Part shown: one piece after another, positions 9,512 to 18,489 of the stretch
How the letters are laid out: each line of letters begins with the position of its first letter
How positions within the stretch are numbered: the first letter of the stretch is position 1
Source: Candidatus Cardinium sp. TP
GTDB taxonomy: Bacteria > Bacteroidota > Bacteroidia > Cytophagales > Amoebophilaceae
Direction of reading: 5' to 3'
Length of the DNA: 64,000 bases
Assembly (NCBI RefSeq): GCF_025215055.1
Contig: NZ_JANAVR010000002.1
Location: 1-64,000 of the forward strand
Position numbers and translations under genes: made by a program
The notes under the pieces: model-generated
Seen by the model: the letters and a program-made list of their open reading frames with translations, nothing else
Database searches by the model: none
What the model was told of the DNA's origin: nothing

Positions 9512-12139
9512 ATGATAGATACAAATATCAAGAAAGTTAAGCGTTTGTTATACCTGTTTTGCCTATGTATAGGGTGGGCACAGCCTATCTTTGGCACAAC
9601 CGGTTACCTTGTACGCAAGATTCAGGTAGTAGGCAATGTTTCGATAGCGTCTGACCTATTGATTGCGCGCTCTGGCTTGCAAGAGGGCACCAGGGTAGCA
9701 CCAACCACTGAGCAAGTACGTAATGCAATTCGAAAAATTGCCAAACAGGATGGCATCAAATCGGTTGCGATCTACCTATCTGAAGTTGATCAAACAAACG
9801 GTTTAGCCACTTGTGTGATTCATGTAGAGGAACATCCCCAGTTAACGAGCTATTTTTTAGAAGGCTTAACCAAAAAAGAGGAAAAAGCACTGCTTGAAAA
9901 AGTTACTATAGCGGAGCATGTTGCGCTGTCGCCGCTTTTTCTTCAAAAAACAACTGATAAGATTAGAAAAATATTTTTAGAGCAAGGCTTCAGAGCAGTA
10001 AAGGTTTCCACAACATTGATTCCAAATCAAGCCATGGCGCACAAAGCTACCTTAAAGATTAAGGTAAGTAAAGGAAAAAAAAGCAAAGTACAACAGATCC
10101 TTTTTGAAGGGAATAACCATTTAGATGCCCAGCTATTGATATACCATATGAAGACGCTACAAGAAGCGCCGCATTGTACACTTTTCCAGGATATTTTTAA
10201 GAAAAGCATCACCCTGGCACCCATTCGAAAAGGGGGTATACTGCTACAACTGCCTAAAAAGATAGATGATATAAAGCGCTACTTTTTTACGCATGTTGTT
10301 TTGTTTTCATCTCTTTTCACAGAAGAAAAATATTTAAAAGCGAAAGAAAATCTTATTCTTTTTTATCAGTCACAAGGGTTTCGGGATGTATCTATTGCAG
10401 CAGAATGGTTGAAACCTAACACTGCTGGGAACCTAAATATTCATTTAAAAATCAATGAGGGCCACCAATATAGAATCCGTCGTGTCAAATGGGCAGGCAA
10501 TTACGTATATAGTGATCAAACCCTAAATGGTTTGTTAAACCTGAAGGAAGGCGGCATATATGATCCGATCTATATTAAAAGCCAATTGGCACCTGGATTG
10601 GAAAGGTTAACCATTCATGATCTATATACCAACAATGGCTATCTTTTTTTTCGTGCAGAAGTGGTTGAAACGTCTCTAGAAGGTCATCAGGTAGATCTAG
10701 AAATTAGAATGCAAGAAGGCAAGCAGGTCACCATCCGCCAAATAGATATTGTAGGCAATACATTAACCCATGACTACGTTATTCGACGTGAATTGCTGAC
10801 ATTACCTGGGGAAAAAGTCAACCTAGGCCTTGTACGAGAATCGTTACGCAACTTGGCCATGTTACAATGCTTTAAGCCTGAAAAATTAGTCCCAGACATG
10901 CAGCGAGATGAAGCGAAGGGTACCGTAGACCTAATCTATTCAGTAGAAGAACAACCCAGGTTCGATTTTAAGCTCAATGGGACCTATACAAATGGCATTA
11001 GTGCCGGACTTGAAATTGGCTCTAATAATGTTTCTTTAAAAAATATTTTTACAGGAAAAAAGCCTATAGGGGGCGGTCAGCATTTGCATTTAACCGCTAA
11101 CCTGGATGGCAAAAATTACAAAAATTTCAGTTTTTCTTTTCAAGAACCTTGGTTTTGGTTAAAGGAAAGTCGTTATATATTGTCTATAAGCTTTAATAGT
11201 GGTTATCAAACAGAAACTAATATCGGAAATCATATACTAGACCATTGGGTATACTTAAATATGTTTCCAATTGGTAGACAAGATACAAAAAGTAAAATTC
11301 ACTCTATTGGTGGCCAAATACGCCTAGGCAAAAAACTGGCAAGACATTGGGAAGCCCATTTAGGAATAGATTACCATCACCATGCGTATCAACACTGCGT
11401 ATTATTACAAGATCATAGCAAAAAATCGGGAGCCGTACATGATTTTACGTTAGAGCTTTCATGGATGTATTCTACTGTTAATCACCCAAATTATCCTACT
11501 AGTGGCTGTATGTGGTCCAACCTTTTAACCCTTACCCCTCCCTACACTTTGCTTGGTTATGCGCCCTCTACACCAACAGCTATACCACGTTTAAAGGAAT
11601 TTGGTAAGTTGATAACTGATATATATTATTTTAAGCGTTTACTAGGCAATTTTGTCTTACATATACGTGGACATGCTGGATTTTTACACAGCCTCTCTAA
11701 AAATGAAATAGGACCTTTTGAACGGTTTTATTTGGGTGGTACATCTAGTATACCCACTAGATTATTAGGCGCCAATTTTGTTTCACTACGTGGTTATCCA
11801 GACGATAGTCTTACCCCAGAAGATTATACGAGCCAATACAAAGGTGGGGTTCTATTCAATAAGTTTGTCTTAGAATTGCGTTATCCGCTTATGATTGCAC
11901 CTATTTGCTGCTACCTATTAGGATTTGGAGAGATAGGGGATAGCTGGTTACGTTATGACTATTTCAACCTATCTAATATAAAAAAGTCTATAGGGGGTGG
12001 CGTTCGTCTTATCTTGCCCATACCCATGATACCCATGCTTGGCCTGGATTGTGGCTACAGATTAGATCCTGTAAAAGATATCCGAAGTGCCAAAAGTTCT
12101 TTTGAGTATCACTTTACCCTGGGACCTAGTATCCGTTAA
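9512..12139 (+). CDS. bamA: BamA, outer-membrane protein assembly factor (Omp85)
   Basis: BamA folds and inserts beta-barrel proteins into the outer membrane. The ORF is open from 9464, but the best signal peptide starts at the Met near 9512 (MIDTNIKKVKRLLYLFCLC, cleaved around IFG), so that start is chosen. About 875 residues follow: five POTRA-like repeats at the N-terminus (VRKIQVVGNVSIAS, SKVQQILFEGNNHLDA, YRIRRVKWAGNYVYS, VTIRQIDIVGNTLT) and a C-terminal Omp85 barrel. The barrel shows the FYLGGTSSIPTR and LRGYPDDSL segments (the canonical lid-loop motif is VRGF/Y) and a C-terminal barrel strand. A hairpin with a T-run follows the stop codon. Confidence 0.93.
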   Translation: MIDTNIKKVKRLLYLFCLCIGWAQPIFGTTGYLVRKIQVVGNVSIASDLLIARSGLQEGTRVAPTTEQVRNAIRKIAKQDGIKSVAIYLSEVDQTNGLATCVIHVEEHPQLTSYFLEGLTKKEEKALLEKVTIAEHVALSPLFLQKTTDKIRKIFLEQGFRAVKVSTTLIPNQAMAHKATLKIKVSKGKKSKVQQILFEGNNHLDAQLLIYHMKTLQEAPHCTLFQDIFKKSITLAPIRKGGILLQLPKKIDDIKRYFFTHVVLFSSLFTEEKYLKAKENLILFYQSQGFRDVSIAAEWLKPNTAGNLNIHLKINEGHQYRIRRVKWAGNYVYSDQTLNGLLNLKEGGIYDPIYIKSQLAPGLERLTIHDLYTNNGYLFFRAEVVETSLEGHQVDLEIRMQEGKQVTIRQIDIVGNTLTHDYVIRRELLTLPGEKVNLGLVRESLRNLAMLQCFKPEKLVPDMQRDEAKGTVDLIYSVEEQPRFDFKLNGTYTNGISAGLEIGSNNVSLKNIFTGKKPIGGGQHLHLTANLDGKNYKNFSFSFQEPWFWLKESRYILSISFNSGYQTETNIGNHILDHWVYLNMFPIGRQDTKSKIHSIGGQIRLGKKLARHWEAHLGIDYHHHAYQHCVLLQDHSKKSGAVHDFTLELSWMYSTVNHPNYPTSGCMWSNLLTLTPPYTLLGYAPSTPTAIPRLKEFGKLITDIYYFKRLLGNFVLHIRGHAGFLHSLSKNEIGPFERFYLGGTSSIPTRLLGANFVSLRGYPDDSLTPEDYTSQYKGGVLFNKFVLELRYPLMIAPICCYLLGFGEIGDSWLRYDYFNLSNIKKSIGGGVRLILPIPMIPMLGLDCGYRLDPVKDIRSAKSSFEYHFTLGPSIR

Positions 12140-12161
12140 AAGCAGGTAGTATACTGCTTTT
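12138..12161 (+). terminator. Hairpin terminator after bamA
   Basis: AAAAGCAG, loop gtagtata, CTGCTTTT: an 8-bp perfect stem starting in the stop codon of bamA and ending in a T-run, with a further A-rich stretch. Consistent with a rho-independent terminator. Confidence 0.55.
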
Positions 12162-12501
12162 AAAAGAAAAAAGTAATATTCTTTTACCAGTCATATTAAA
12201 TATCTGTATATATAATCGCCCAAAAGCATATAAAGGTTCAAATAACTTATTGTCCATGTTTTCTGATTCTGAATTGGCTAAATCATGTATCTTTGATACA
12301 TTTCACTTGGTTGATCTCTATAGTACACCGGAAGATGAGTTAGCTTAGCTATAAAAAGGCTGATTTTGCAGTCATAGTGCTTAAACAAGGTGCTGTGAGC
12401 GTATAGCAACTATATCCGGATTCCGTTTGCTATTGCTGTGCATAAAGGAAGATATCTAAGGGAATTGCACGTATGTAGGTCACATGAATTAAATTTTGGA
12501 T
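12162..12501. other. Intergenic region between bamA and repeat copy A
   Basis: About 340 bp without a convincing gene. The longest sensible plus-strand reading is a 30-codon ORF at about 12255-12347 (MFSDSELAKSCIFDTFHLVD..., ends ELA stop). It may be a gene remnant, but I cannot name it. No promoter or RNA is recognised. Confidence 0.4.
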
Positions 12502-12756
12502 ATATCTGTTCAGGTCGCTGGTTTTTTGCGTTTAAAAAACCGCCCCTGTAAAAGCTGTGGTGTAGAAAGTGGCATCATACAGATGATTTGGAAAAACAGT
12601 TTCCTTTCAAGCCCCCAAAGGGGGTGCTTTCTGTTTTTCCATCTGTAGGATGACACTTTCAGCGGCTTTTTACCGAGGGCTTTATTTTTTGTCCACTTTT
12701 TTATCAAGAAAAAAGTGGGATACAATCCATTATTAACCAGTAACTAGAACAGATAC
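12502..12756 (-). repeat. R1 repeat, copy A (full length)
   Basis: 255 bp with inverted ends ATATCTGTTCA and AGAACAGATAC. Internally it holds GGTTTTTTGCG...AAAAAACCGCCCC, a central gcccccaaagggggt palindrome and the CCACTTTTTTATCAAGAAAAAAGTGG hairpin near 12700. It is nearly identical to copy H in the same orientation and is the reverse of copy B. The minus strand reads as a 71-codon ORF, but this is a repeat artefact. Confidence 0.85.
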
Positions 12757-12790
12757 AGCAAAACAGCTGTAGCGAGGGTAAAGAGGTCGT

Positions 12791-14245
12791 TTATGCCAAC
12801 GCCTCTTCTAATAACTTACGTGCCAGTGGTGCGTTGGCCTTCCCCTGACTCTTTTTCATAATCTCGCCCATAAACATTGCTAGTAGCCCTGACTTCCCAT
12901 TTTTATAAGCGGCTACTTTGTCTGGATAGGCTGCTAATACCTCGGCAACCAGTGTTTTTAGCTTTCCTTCGTCGCTATCCTGTATCAGGTCTAGCTTTTT
13001 GGCAAGCGCCATAGGCGTGGTATCTAGCTTCTGCAATAACAAAGGAAAGATTTGACTGGCCGCAATGGAAAAACTAACCGTACCACTTTCTACTAAAGTG
13101 ATCAGTGCCACAAAACAATCAGTCGTAAGGGGAAAGTCTTCTAAGGAAAGCGACAACTCATTAAGATAGCCTTTGACAGGCCCCAACAACCAATTGGCTG
13201 CGGCTATATAATGGGTCGTATGCTGACATAGTTCATCAAACCACATCGCAAAAGCTTTGTTTTCAGTAAGCACAGAAGCAGTATAATCCGAAAGACCATA
13301 TACCTCTGTAAATTTTTTAAAATAAGCTCTTGGCAATAAAGGCATGGTCTTTCGAATCCCTTCTATCCATTCTTGTGAAACCCATATAGGGGGAATATCT
13401 GGTTCTGGAAAATAACGATACTCACTGGCAGTTTCCTTGGCCCGCAGACTGACCGTTTCCCCTGAAGTAGCTTGAAAGTTTCTAGTTTCTGCAATCACTA
13501 CCTCCCCTGCTTCTAATAAATCGATTTGGCGATCTATTTCATAGGCTATGGCCAGCTGCACGTTGCGCATAGAATTCATGTTTTTAACCTCCACTCTGGT
13601 ACCTAGGCGCTGAGCGCCCTTGCGGGCTACGGAAATGTTGGCATCACAACGCAAAGAAGCCTCTTCCATGTTGCCATCACAGATATCTAAATAGCGTACC
13701 AGCTTCCGAATTTCAGCCAAAAACTGATAGGCTTCCTCTCCGGTAGTCAGCGCTGGCTCCGTTACCAATTCCACTAAGGGTGTCCCTGCTCGATTGTAAT
13801 CCAATAAAGTAATGTCCTCCACCATACCATGTAAAGATTTCCCTGTGTCTTCTTCCAGGTGCATGCGGATCAGTGGAATTTGTTTGGCTACCCCCTCATT
13901 GGAATAAATGGTTACAAAGCCCCCCTGGCAAATCGGTGTCGTATCTTGTGTAATTTGAAAGCCTTTGGGTAAGTCTGGATAGAAATAACTCTTTCTTGCA
14001 AAGAAATTTAAATCTGTAATCGTTGCGCCACACGCTAAGCCTAATTTTATAGCATAGTCAAATGCTTTTTTATTCACCCTAGGTAGCGCACCAGGGCAAG
14101 CCAAAGTAATAGGACTAAGGTTTGTGTTGGGTAGGGCACCATATTCAGCTCTATCGGAGGAAAACATTTTGCTGTCGGTAAGCAATTGAATATGGATCTC
14201 TAAACCAATAACTACGTGATACTGCTCTTTTATAGACTCATGCAT
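12791..14245 (-). CDS. gatB: Asp-tRNA(Asn)/Glu-tRNA(Gln) amidotransferase subunit B
   Basis: GatB is the kinase/tRNA-binding subunit that activates Glu-tRNA-Gln or Asp-tRNA-Asn for amidation. 484 residues. Family blocks seen: VIGLEIHIQLLTDSKMFS, CPGALPRVNKKAFDYAIKLG, KSYFYPDLPKGFQITQ, EDTGKSLHG, DYNRAGTPLVELVTEP and YRYFPEPDIPP. The C-terminal helical/YqeY tail GKSGLLAMFMGEIMKKSQGKAN is also present. The start codon is 3 bp downstream of the lptB stop, so the two are probably co-transcribed. gatA and gatC are not in this window. Confidence 0.97.
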   Translation of the reverse strand: MHESIKEQYHVVIGLEIHIQLLTDSKMFSSDRAEYGALPNTNLSPITLACPGALPRVNKKAFDYAIKLGLACGATITDLNFFARKSYFYPDLPKGFQITQDTTPICQGGFVTIYSNEGVAKQIPLIRMHLEEDTGKSLHGMVEDITLLDYNRAGTPLVELVTEPALTTGEEAYQFLAEIRKLVRYLDICDGNMEEASLRCDANISVARKGAQRLGTRVEVKNMNSMRNVQLAIAYEIDRQIDLLEAGEVVIAETRNFQATSGETVSLRAKETASEYRYFPEPDIPPIWVSQEWIEGIRKTMPLLPRAYFKKFTEVYGLSDYTASVLTENKAFAMWFDELCQHTTHYIAAANWLLGPVKGYLNELSLSLEDFPLTTDCFVALITLVESGTVSFSIAASQIFPLLLQKLDTTPMALAKKLDLIQDSDEGKLKTLVAEVLAAYPDKVAAYKNGKSGLLAMFMGEIMKKSQGKANAPLARKLLEEALA

Positions 14246-14248
14246 AGG

Positions 14249-14980
14249 TTATTCATAACGTTTTAATTCAAATTTCTCGCCAAGGTACAGCTTGCGTACC
14301 TGTTCATCTTCTGCCAATTCTTCTGCAGTACCTGCTTTGAGCAATGCACCCGCAAACATTAAATAGGCCCTAGTCGTAATCGAAAGCGTTTCATCGACAT
14401 TATGATCTGTAATCAATACGCCAATATTATTATGCTTTAATTTAGCGATCAGCAATTGGATCTCTTCTACCGCAATAGGATCGACACCTGCAAAAGGTTC
14501 GTCTAGTAAAACAAATTTAGGGTCCGTAGCCAATGCCCTGGCGATTTCCGTACGGCGCCGCTCCCCTCCAGAAAGCACATTACCTTTGCTTTTTCGGATA
14601 TGCGTAATGCTAAATTCTTCCAATAAACCCTCTAATTTTTCTTTGCGTGTTTGCTTAGATAGGCCACGCATTTCCAATACCGCCATGATATTCTCCTCTA
14701 CGGTTAGCTGCCTAAAGACAGAAGCCTCCTGGGGTAAATAACTAATGCCTTTTTGGGCACGTTTGTACAAAGGCAATGGGGTGATGCAGGTGTCATCTAA
14801 ATAAATGTTACCACTATTCGGCTTGATCAGCCCAACGGTCATATAAAAGGTAGTGGTTTTGCCTGCCCCATTTGGACCGAGTAGCCCCACAATTTCACCA
14901 GAGGCAACCGTAAGGGAAACCCCTTTTACCACCTTACGACCCTTATATTCTTTGATTAACGAATCCGCACGCAGTTGCAT
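14249..14980 (-). CDS. lptB: LptB, LPS export ABC transporter ATPase
   Basis: The ATPase that powers LPS extraction from the inner membrane with LptF/LptG. 243 residues, the usual LptB length. It has Walker [17 protein letters not shown]-loop region [15 protein letters not shown] (an LptB hallmark), signature [15 protein letters not shown], Walker [16 protein letters not shown] and the H-loop in [11 protein letters not shown]. It heads an apparent lptB-gatB transcription unit. The divergent spacer to tgt is about 340 bp. Partner subunits in this window are lptC (1703-2281) and an lptF/G permease (16454-17527). Confidence 0.93.
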   Translation of the reverse strand: MQLRADSLIKEYKGRKVVKGVSLTVASGEIVGLLGPNGAGKTTTFYMTVGLIKPNSGNIYLDDTCITPLPLYKRAQKGISYLPQEASVFRQLTVEENIMAVLEMRGLSKQTRKEKLEGLLEEFSITHIRKSKGNVLSGGERRRTEIARALATDPKFVLLDEPFAGVDPIAVEEIQLLIAKLKHNNIGVLITDHNVDETLSITTRAYLMFAGALLKAGTAEELAEDEQVRKLYLGEKFELKRYE

Positions 14981-15323
14981 AGAAATATTTGTATTGAATG
15001 GCTGCCTATCCGCTGCACTTGCTTATTCATGATCATCCTCCAAATTCAAAGGCATAGCCGCTGAACGGAATGATAAAAAGCAGGTGAGTCATAGCCCCAT
15101 TGGCTAATAATGGCATAGAGGTGTACGATAAATATATCTATCCACGTTGCTAATTTAAGAGAAAATATGGATTTTACTACTATTATGCATAGAAGAGCTT
15201 AGCAGCACTTCCTATAAGGTAAAAGTAAAAAAGCATATATTTGACTTAAAATCCATAAAAGATTCCAGATCAGTAGGCAGTGCCTATCTCTATAGGCTTA
15301 AATATATAATCATCTATACTTCA
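14981..15323. other. Divergent intergenic region, lptB / tgt
   Basis: About 340 bp with no ORF of note. A TATATTTG octamer at 15236-15243 matches the Bacteroidetes -7 consensus TAnnTTTG in the direction of tgt, but I see no -33 TTTG at the right spacing. No RNA gene or terminator is recognised. Confidence 0.35.
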
Positions 15324-16448
15324 TTGCAATTTTTAGTAGAACATGCAGATCGGCATTCCAAGGCTAGAGCAGGGCTGATCACTACTAGTAGAGGGACCAT
15401 TCGTACCCCTATCTTTATGCCAGTAGGTACAATAGGATCGGTCAAATCAATTACACAGCAGGTACTACAAGACCAAATTGATGCCGATATAATCTTAGGC
15501 AACACCTATCACCTCTATCTGCGTCCAGGCACCAAGGTATTGGATGCAGCAGGCGGTCTCCACCCCTTTATGGGATGGCATCGCCCGATATTAACCGATA
15601 GTGGGGGCTATCAAGTCTACTCACTGGCCGGTAACCGCAAGCTGACGGAAGCAGGTGTAACCTTTCGCTCCCATATAGATGGGTCTACACATCTCTTTAC
15701 ACCAGAATGCGTAATAGATATTCAACGTAGCATTGGTTCAGATATTATGATGGTACTGGATGAATGTACGCCTTATCCTTGTAGCTACCACTATGCGAAA
15801 GCGTCTATGGAACGTACCCATCGTTGGCTCAAAAGAGGGATAAATTATTTTGACGCCACCTTAACGGAGTCCTATGCCCATCAAACCCTTTTCCCTATTG
15901 TGCAAGGGAGTATCTATAAAGATCTACGGATTCAATCTGCAGAAACCATTGCGGCAGCTGATCGGCCCGGCAACGCCATAGGAGGGGTATGCCACCCTAC
16001 GGGTCAACTGTATGAGCTTACAGAATTGGTCTGTTCCATTTTGCCTAGCGCTAAGCCGCGCTATTTAATGGGCGTCGGCACGCCGATGGATCTTTTAGAG
16101 TGTATCGCACTAGGTGTTGATATGTTTGATTGTGTGATGCCTACACGCAATGGACGCAATGGTACTTTATTCACGACACAAGGCATGCTCAATATCAAAA
16201 ATAAAAAGTGGGCCTATGACTTTAGTCCGATAGATGCCACACTAGGTGGGCCTGTGAGTGGCTACTACTCCAAAGCCTACTTGCGCCATTTGATTACCGC
16301 TAAGGAATTATTAGGCGCCCAGTTGGCCAGTGTGCACAACTTAACTTTTTATCTATGGCTGGTACGTCAAGCTAGAGCGCACATTCAGCAGGGCACCTTT
16401 GTGGCATGGAAAAACCGTATATCCGAAACCATTATGGAAAAAATCTAA
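15324..16448 (+). CDS. tgt: Tgt, tRNA-guanine transglycosylase (atypical zinc site and base loop)
   Basis: Exchanges G34 of GUN-anticodon tRNAs for preQ1. 374 residues from a TTG start giving MQFLVEHADRHSKARAG, which aligns with the family N-terminus; no ATG fits. The catalytic regions are intact: LTDSGGYQVYSL (general acid Asp), FPIVQGS and VDMFDCVMPTRNGRNG (nucleophile Asp). Two oddities. The CxCxxC zinc ligands that normally precede YSxAYL are absent (DATLGGPVSGYYSKAYL), although the later His in SVHNL remains. The base-recognition loop, normally GGLAVGE, reads GGVCHPTGQLY, is about two residues shorter and lacks the Glu. Zinc-ligand loss may be general in Bacteroidetes (from memory). lptG follows immediately. 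Confidence 0.93.
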   Translation: MQFLVEHADRHSKARAGLITTSRGTIRTPIFMPVGTIGSVKSITQQVLQDQIDADIILGNTYHLYLRPGTKVLDAAGGLHPFMGWHRPILTDSGGYQVYSLAGNRKLTEAGVTFRSHIDGSTHLFTPECVIDIQRSIGSDIMMVLDECTPYPCSYHYAKASMERTHRWLKRGINYFDATLTESYAHQTLFPIVQGSIYKDLRIQSAETIAAADRPGNAIGGVCHPTGQLYELTELVCSILPSAKPRYLMGVGTPMDLLECIALGVDMFDCVMPTRNGRNGTLFTTQGMLNIKNKKWAYDFSPIDATLGGPVSGYYSKAYLRHLITAKELLGAQLASVHNLTFYLWLVRQARAHIQQGTFVAWKNRISETIMEKI

Positions 16449-16453
16449 TCAAC

Positions 16454-17527
16454 ATGAAGTTACTAGATCGATACATTTTTAAAAAGTTTTTTGCCACTTT
16501 TTTCGTTGTACTCACCATCACTACCTTAGTGATTGTTGTGATTCATGCAGCGGAAAATGTAAGCAGTTTAAAAAAACACCACCTTTCTTTCCATGAAGTC
16601 TTTCACTACTATTGTGTACTCATTCTATACATCGTAAATCTTTTATCCCCTATTATTGTCTTCTGGACTACTATTTGGGTGACTACTAGACTAGCCAACC
16701 GATCAGAGATTATTGCCCTGCTCAGCAGTGGTATTGGTTTGCATCGCATCATTACACCTTATTTAATCATTGCATGGCTACTTACTGGCGCCAATTTTTA
16801 TCTAACCGGCTGGTTATTGGCTGGCGCAAATAAGGAACGTGTCCGGTTTGAAACAGAATATCTGGGTATGGGTTTCTTTGTGCGGTCAGACTACGTACAG
16901 CTTAAGGTAGGCACGAATCAATACCTTCATATCGCTAAATACCATGGTTGTTATAATATAGGGTATGATGTAAGCTTAGATACCTTTAAAGATCATGCCC
17001 TAATAGAACGACTCTATGCTAAAAAAATAGAATGGCAGACAACAGACCAAACATGGATCCTACGATCTTGGCAAAAGCGTGTCCTTTTTCCAAATCATGA
17101 AGCACTGACAGTAGGAGACAGCCTAACCATTCCCTTAGCCGTACATCCAGAAGACTTTACCATTAATCCCAATCTAAAAGATGGGTTAACCCTCCCTGAA
17201 TTGGAGTTGCATATTCAAAAATTGATCTATAAGGGCAGCGCAAGTGTACGTTTTTTCATAGCAGAGAAACATATTCGCTATATGACGCCCTTTGCCATTG
17301 TTATTTTGATTGTATTGGGTTTCTTAGTGGCATTGCATAAGCCAAGAGGTAGTGTAGGCAGGCGCATTACTTTAGGTAGTATACTCGCTTGCTTCTATAT
17401 CGTTCTCTTTCTCTCTGCAAAAATTGTAGCAGAAACACAAAGCGAGCATCCGCTCCTCGACATATGGTTGCCTAATATTATTTTTTCTATACTATGTATA
17501 GCCTTTTATCGACTCGTTCCTAAATAA
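16454..17527 (+). CDS. lptG: LptF/LptG-family LPS export permease
   Basis: A YjgP/YjgQ-family permease that forms the membrane half of the LPS export ABC transporter. The ORF is open from 16406 inside tgt, but MKLLDRYIFKKFFATFF at 16454 is the classic LptG/F N-terminus and lies 5 bp after the tgt stop, so that start is used (357 residues). Membrane segments are visible at about residues 12-32, 50-75 and 95-120, and three more near the C-terminus (MTPFAIVILIVLGFLVALHKP, LGSILACFYIVLFLSAKIV, WLPNIIFSILCIAFYRLV). A periplasmic jellyroll lies between. Only one such permease is here. LptF versus LptG cannot be decided with certainty. Confidence 0.88.
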   Translation: MKLLDRYIFKKFFATFFVVLTITTLVIVVIHAAENVSSLKKHHLSFHEVFHYYCVLILYIVNLLSPIIVFWTTIWVTTRLANRSEIIALLSSGIGLHRIITPYLIIAWLLTGANFYLTGWLLAGANKERVRFETEYLGMGFFVRSDYVQLKVGTNQYLHIAKYHGCYNIGYDVSLDTFKDHALIERLYAKKIEWQTTDQTWILRSWQKRVLFPNHEALTVGDSLTIPLAVHPEDFTINPNLKDGLTLPELELHIQKLIYKGSASVRFFIAEKHIRYMTPFAIVILIVLGFLVALHKPRGSVGRRITLGSILACFYIVLFLSAKIVAETQSEHPLLDIWLPNIIFSILCIAFYRLVPK

Positions 17528-17593
17528 GCCTACTGAAGTCAGTAACTAAGGGCAGCCATACCAAAACACCTAGTAAGCAGTTATATACAGTTA

Positions 17594-17624
17594 TTTGCAC
17601 GAATAATTCCTATATTCGTGCAAA
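17594..17624. terminator. 12-bp perfect stem-loop after lptG
   Basis: TTTGCACGAATA, 7-nt loop attccta, TATTCGTGCAAA: a perfect 12-bp inverted repeat in the 282-bp gap between lptG and the next gene. There is no T-run after it, so it could be a processed 3' end, a bidirectional terminator or a protein-binding palindrome. Confidence 0.5.
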
Positions 17625-17809
17625 CCCTATTGCTTCCAGGTTATGATCTATGATCCAAATACAATAGATATTGTTTGATTATTTTAATTAACCACTTAAA
17701 AATTTAGAAAAAAAACGTAAAGCCATTACTGCTCAGGAATAGATGGATAAGTAGCCCGGTGTAATGGTCTGTAATTTGCGTCTGTCAAAGTTTAAAGAAA
17801 TGCCACACG

Positions 17810-18346
17810 ATGAAAAACAAGGTGCTTATTCTCACTACTACTGAGCCTGGTAATCCTTTTCCAGAAAATTTTAGTTGTTGGTGTGCAGGTGCATTAGAGG
17901 CCAAGGGGTGTGATACAGCATTAGAAACCATTAGCTTAGAACAGTTTGTACCCTCTTCGTCCAACGAACCTTTAGAGATTATACCAGAAAAGTTAACGGC
18001 GCTACAGGATACCTTGTCCATGATAGAAAAGCTCGTGCTTATCCTTCCTGAGCAAAACAATATGATACCAGTTGGATTGGATAACTTTATAGCATTGGTT
18101 GCTGGGATGAAAGATAAATATAAGCTATGCAAGCTTATTGCCATCGTCATGGATCCCGTGCCTAATAAAGCAGGTGAGGACCGTTTGTTGTTCCGTTATC
18201 CACTTCGTAAATTAGACCTGCTGTTTGGTTCAACCTTTAGTGCCGACCGTATACAGATTAAAAATAGTCCAACGGGCAATATGTGTCCACTCTTTTCCGA
18301 ATCTTATGGCGAACTTTGCCAGTTGGTGCAACAAATTCTAGCTTAG
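17810..18346 (+). CDS. Divergent NADPH-dependent FMN reductase-like (flavodoxin-fold) protein
   Basis: 178 residues with a flavodoxin-like layout: strand plus phosphate-loop region VLILTTTEPGNPFPENF, then the helix-strand LQDTLSMIEKLVLILPEQNN followed by MIPVGLDNFI. That matches the FMN_red family pattern 'a.a.vivtPeYn.sipg.lKnaiD'. The usual (S/T)xR loop and the P-E-Y-N motif are modified (P-E-Q-N), so flavin binding or activity may be altered. It precedes the SPOR/ExbB/ExbD/TonB/Gld series on the same strand. Similar small proteins lie near TonB loci in Cytophagales as far as I recall. No function should be assumed. Confidence 0.6.
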   Translation: MKNKVLILTTTEPGNPFPENFSCWCAGALEAKGCDTALETISLEQFVPSSSNEPLEIIPEKLTALQDTLSMIEKLVLILPEQNNMIPVGLDNFIALVAGMKDKYKLCKLIAIVMDPVPNKAGEDRLLFRYPLRKLDLLFGSTFSADRIQIKNSPTGNMCPLFSESYGELCQLVQQILA

Positions 18347-18489
18347 AAACAGGCAACCTATTCTATATTTTCCTGGACCAAAAAGTAGCCTATCATTACC
18401 TTTTTATAGAAATTTATTATATTGCTATGCGTTCCATGCGTAACCTATTGGCCAGCATGCGGAATGCAACCCTACTTCAAATTTTTAGT

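Noticed and set aside
12600-12660. A CRISPR array suggested by recurring palindromes
   Set aside because: The palindromes are parts of dispersed R1 elements tens of kilobases apart. There is no regular repeat-spacer pattern and no cas gene.
12510-12725. A 71-codon hypothetical protein (FFLIKKWTKNKALGKKPL...) and its look-alikes at 34880-35107, 52559-52930 and 28096-28189
   Set aside because: They are translations of the R1 repeat. Similarity among them reflects DNA repeat identity, frames differ in length and end arbitrarily, and copies with deletions break them.
17785-18150. 121-codon minus-strand ORF opposite the FMN-reductase-like gene
   Set aside because: Shadow frame; the sense frame has a clear flavodoxin-like pattern.
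18283-18489. N-terminal extension of the SPOR protein
   Set aside because: It overlaps the preceding gene and lacks coding character, while ATG 18490 gives the typical FGLPKPDF N-terminus.
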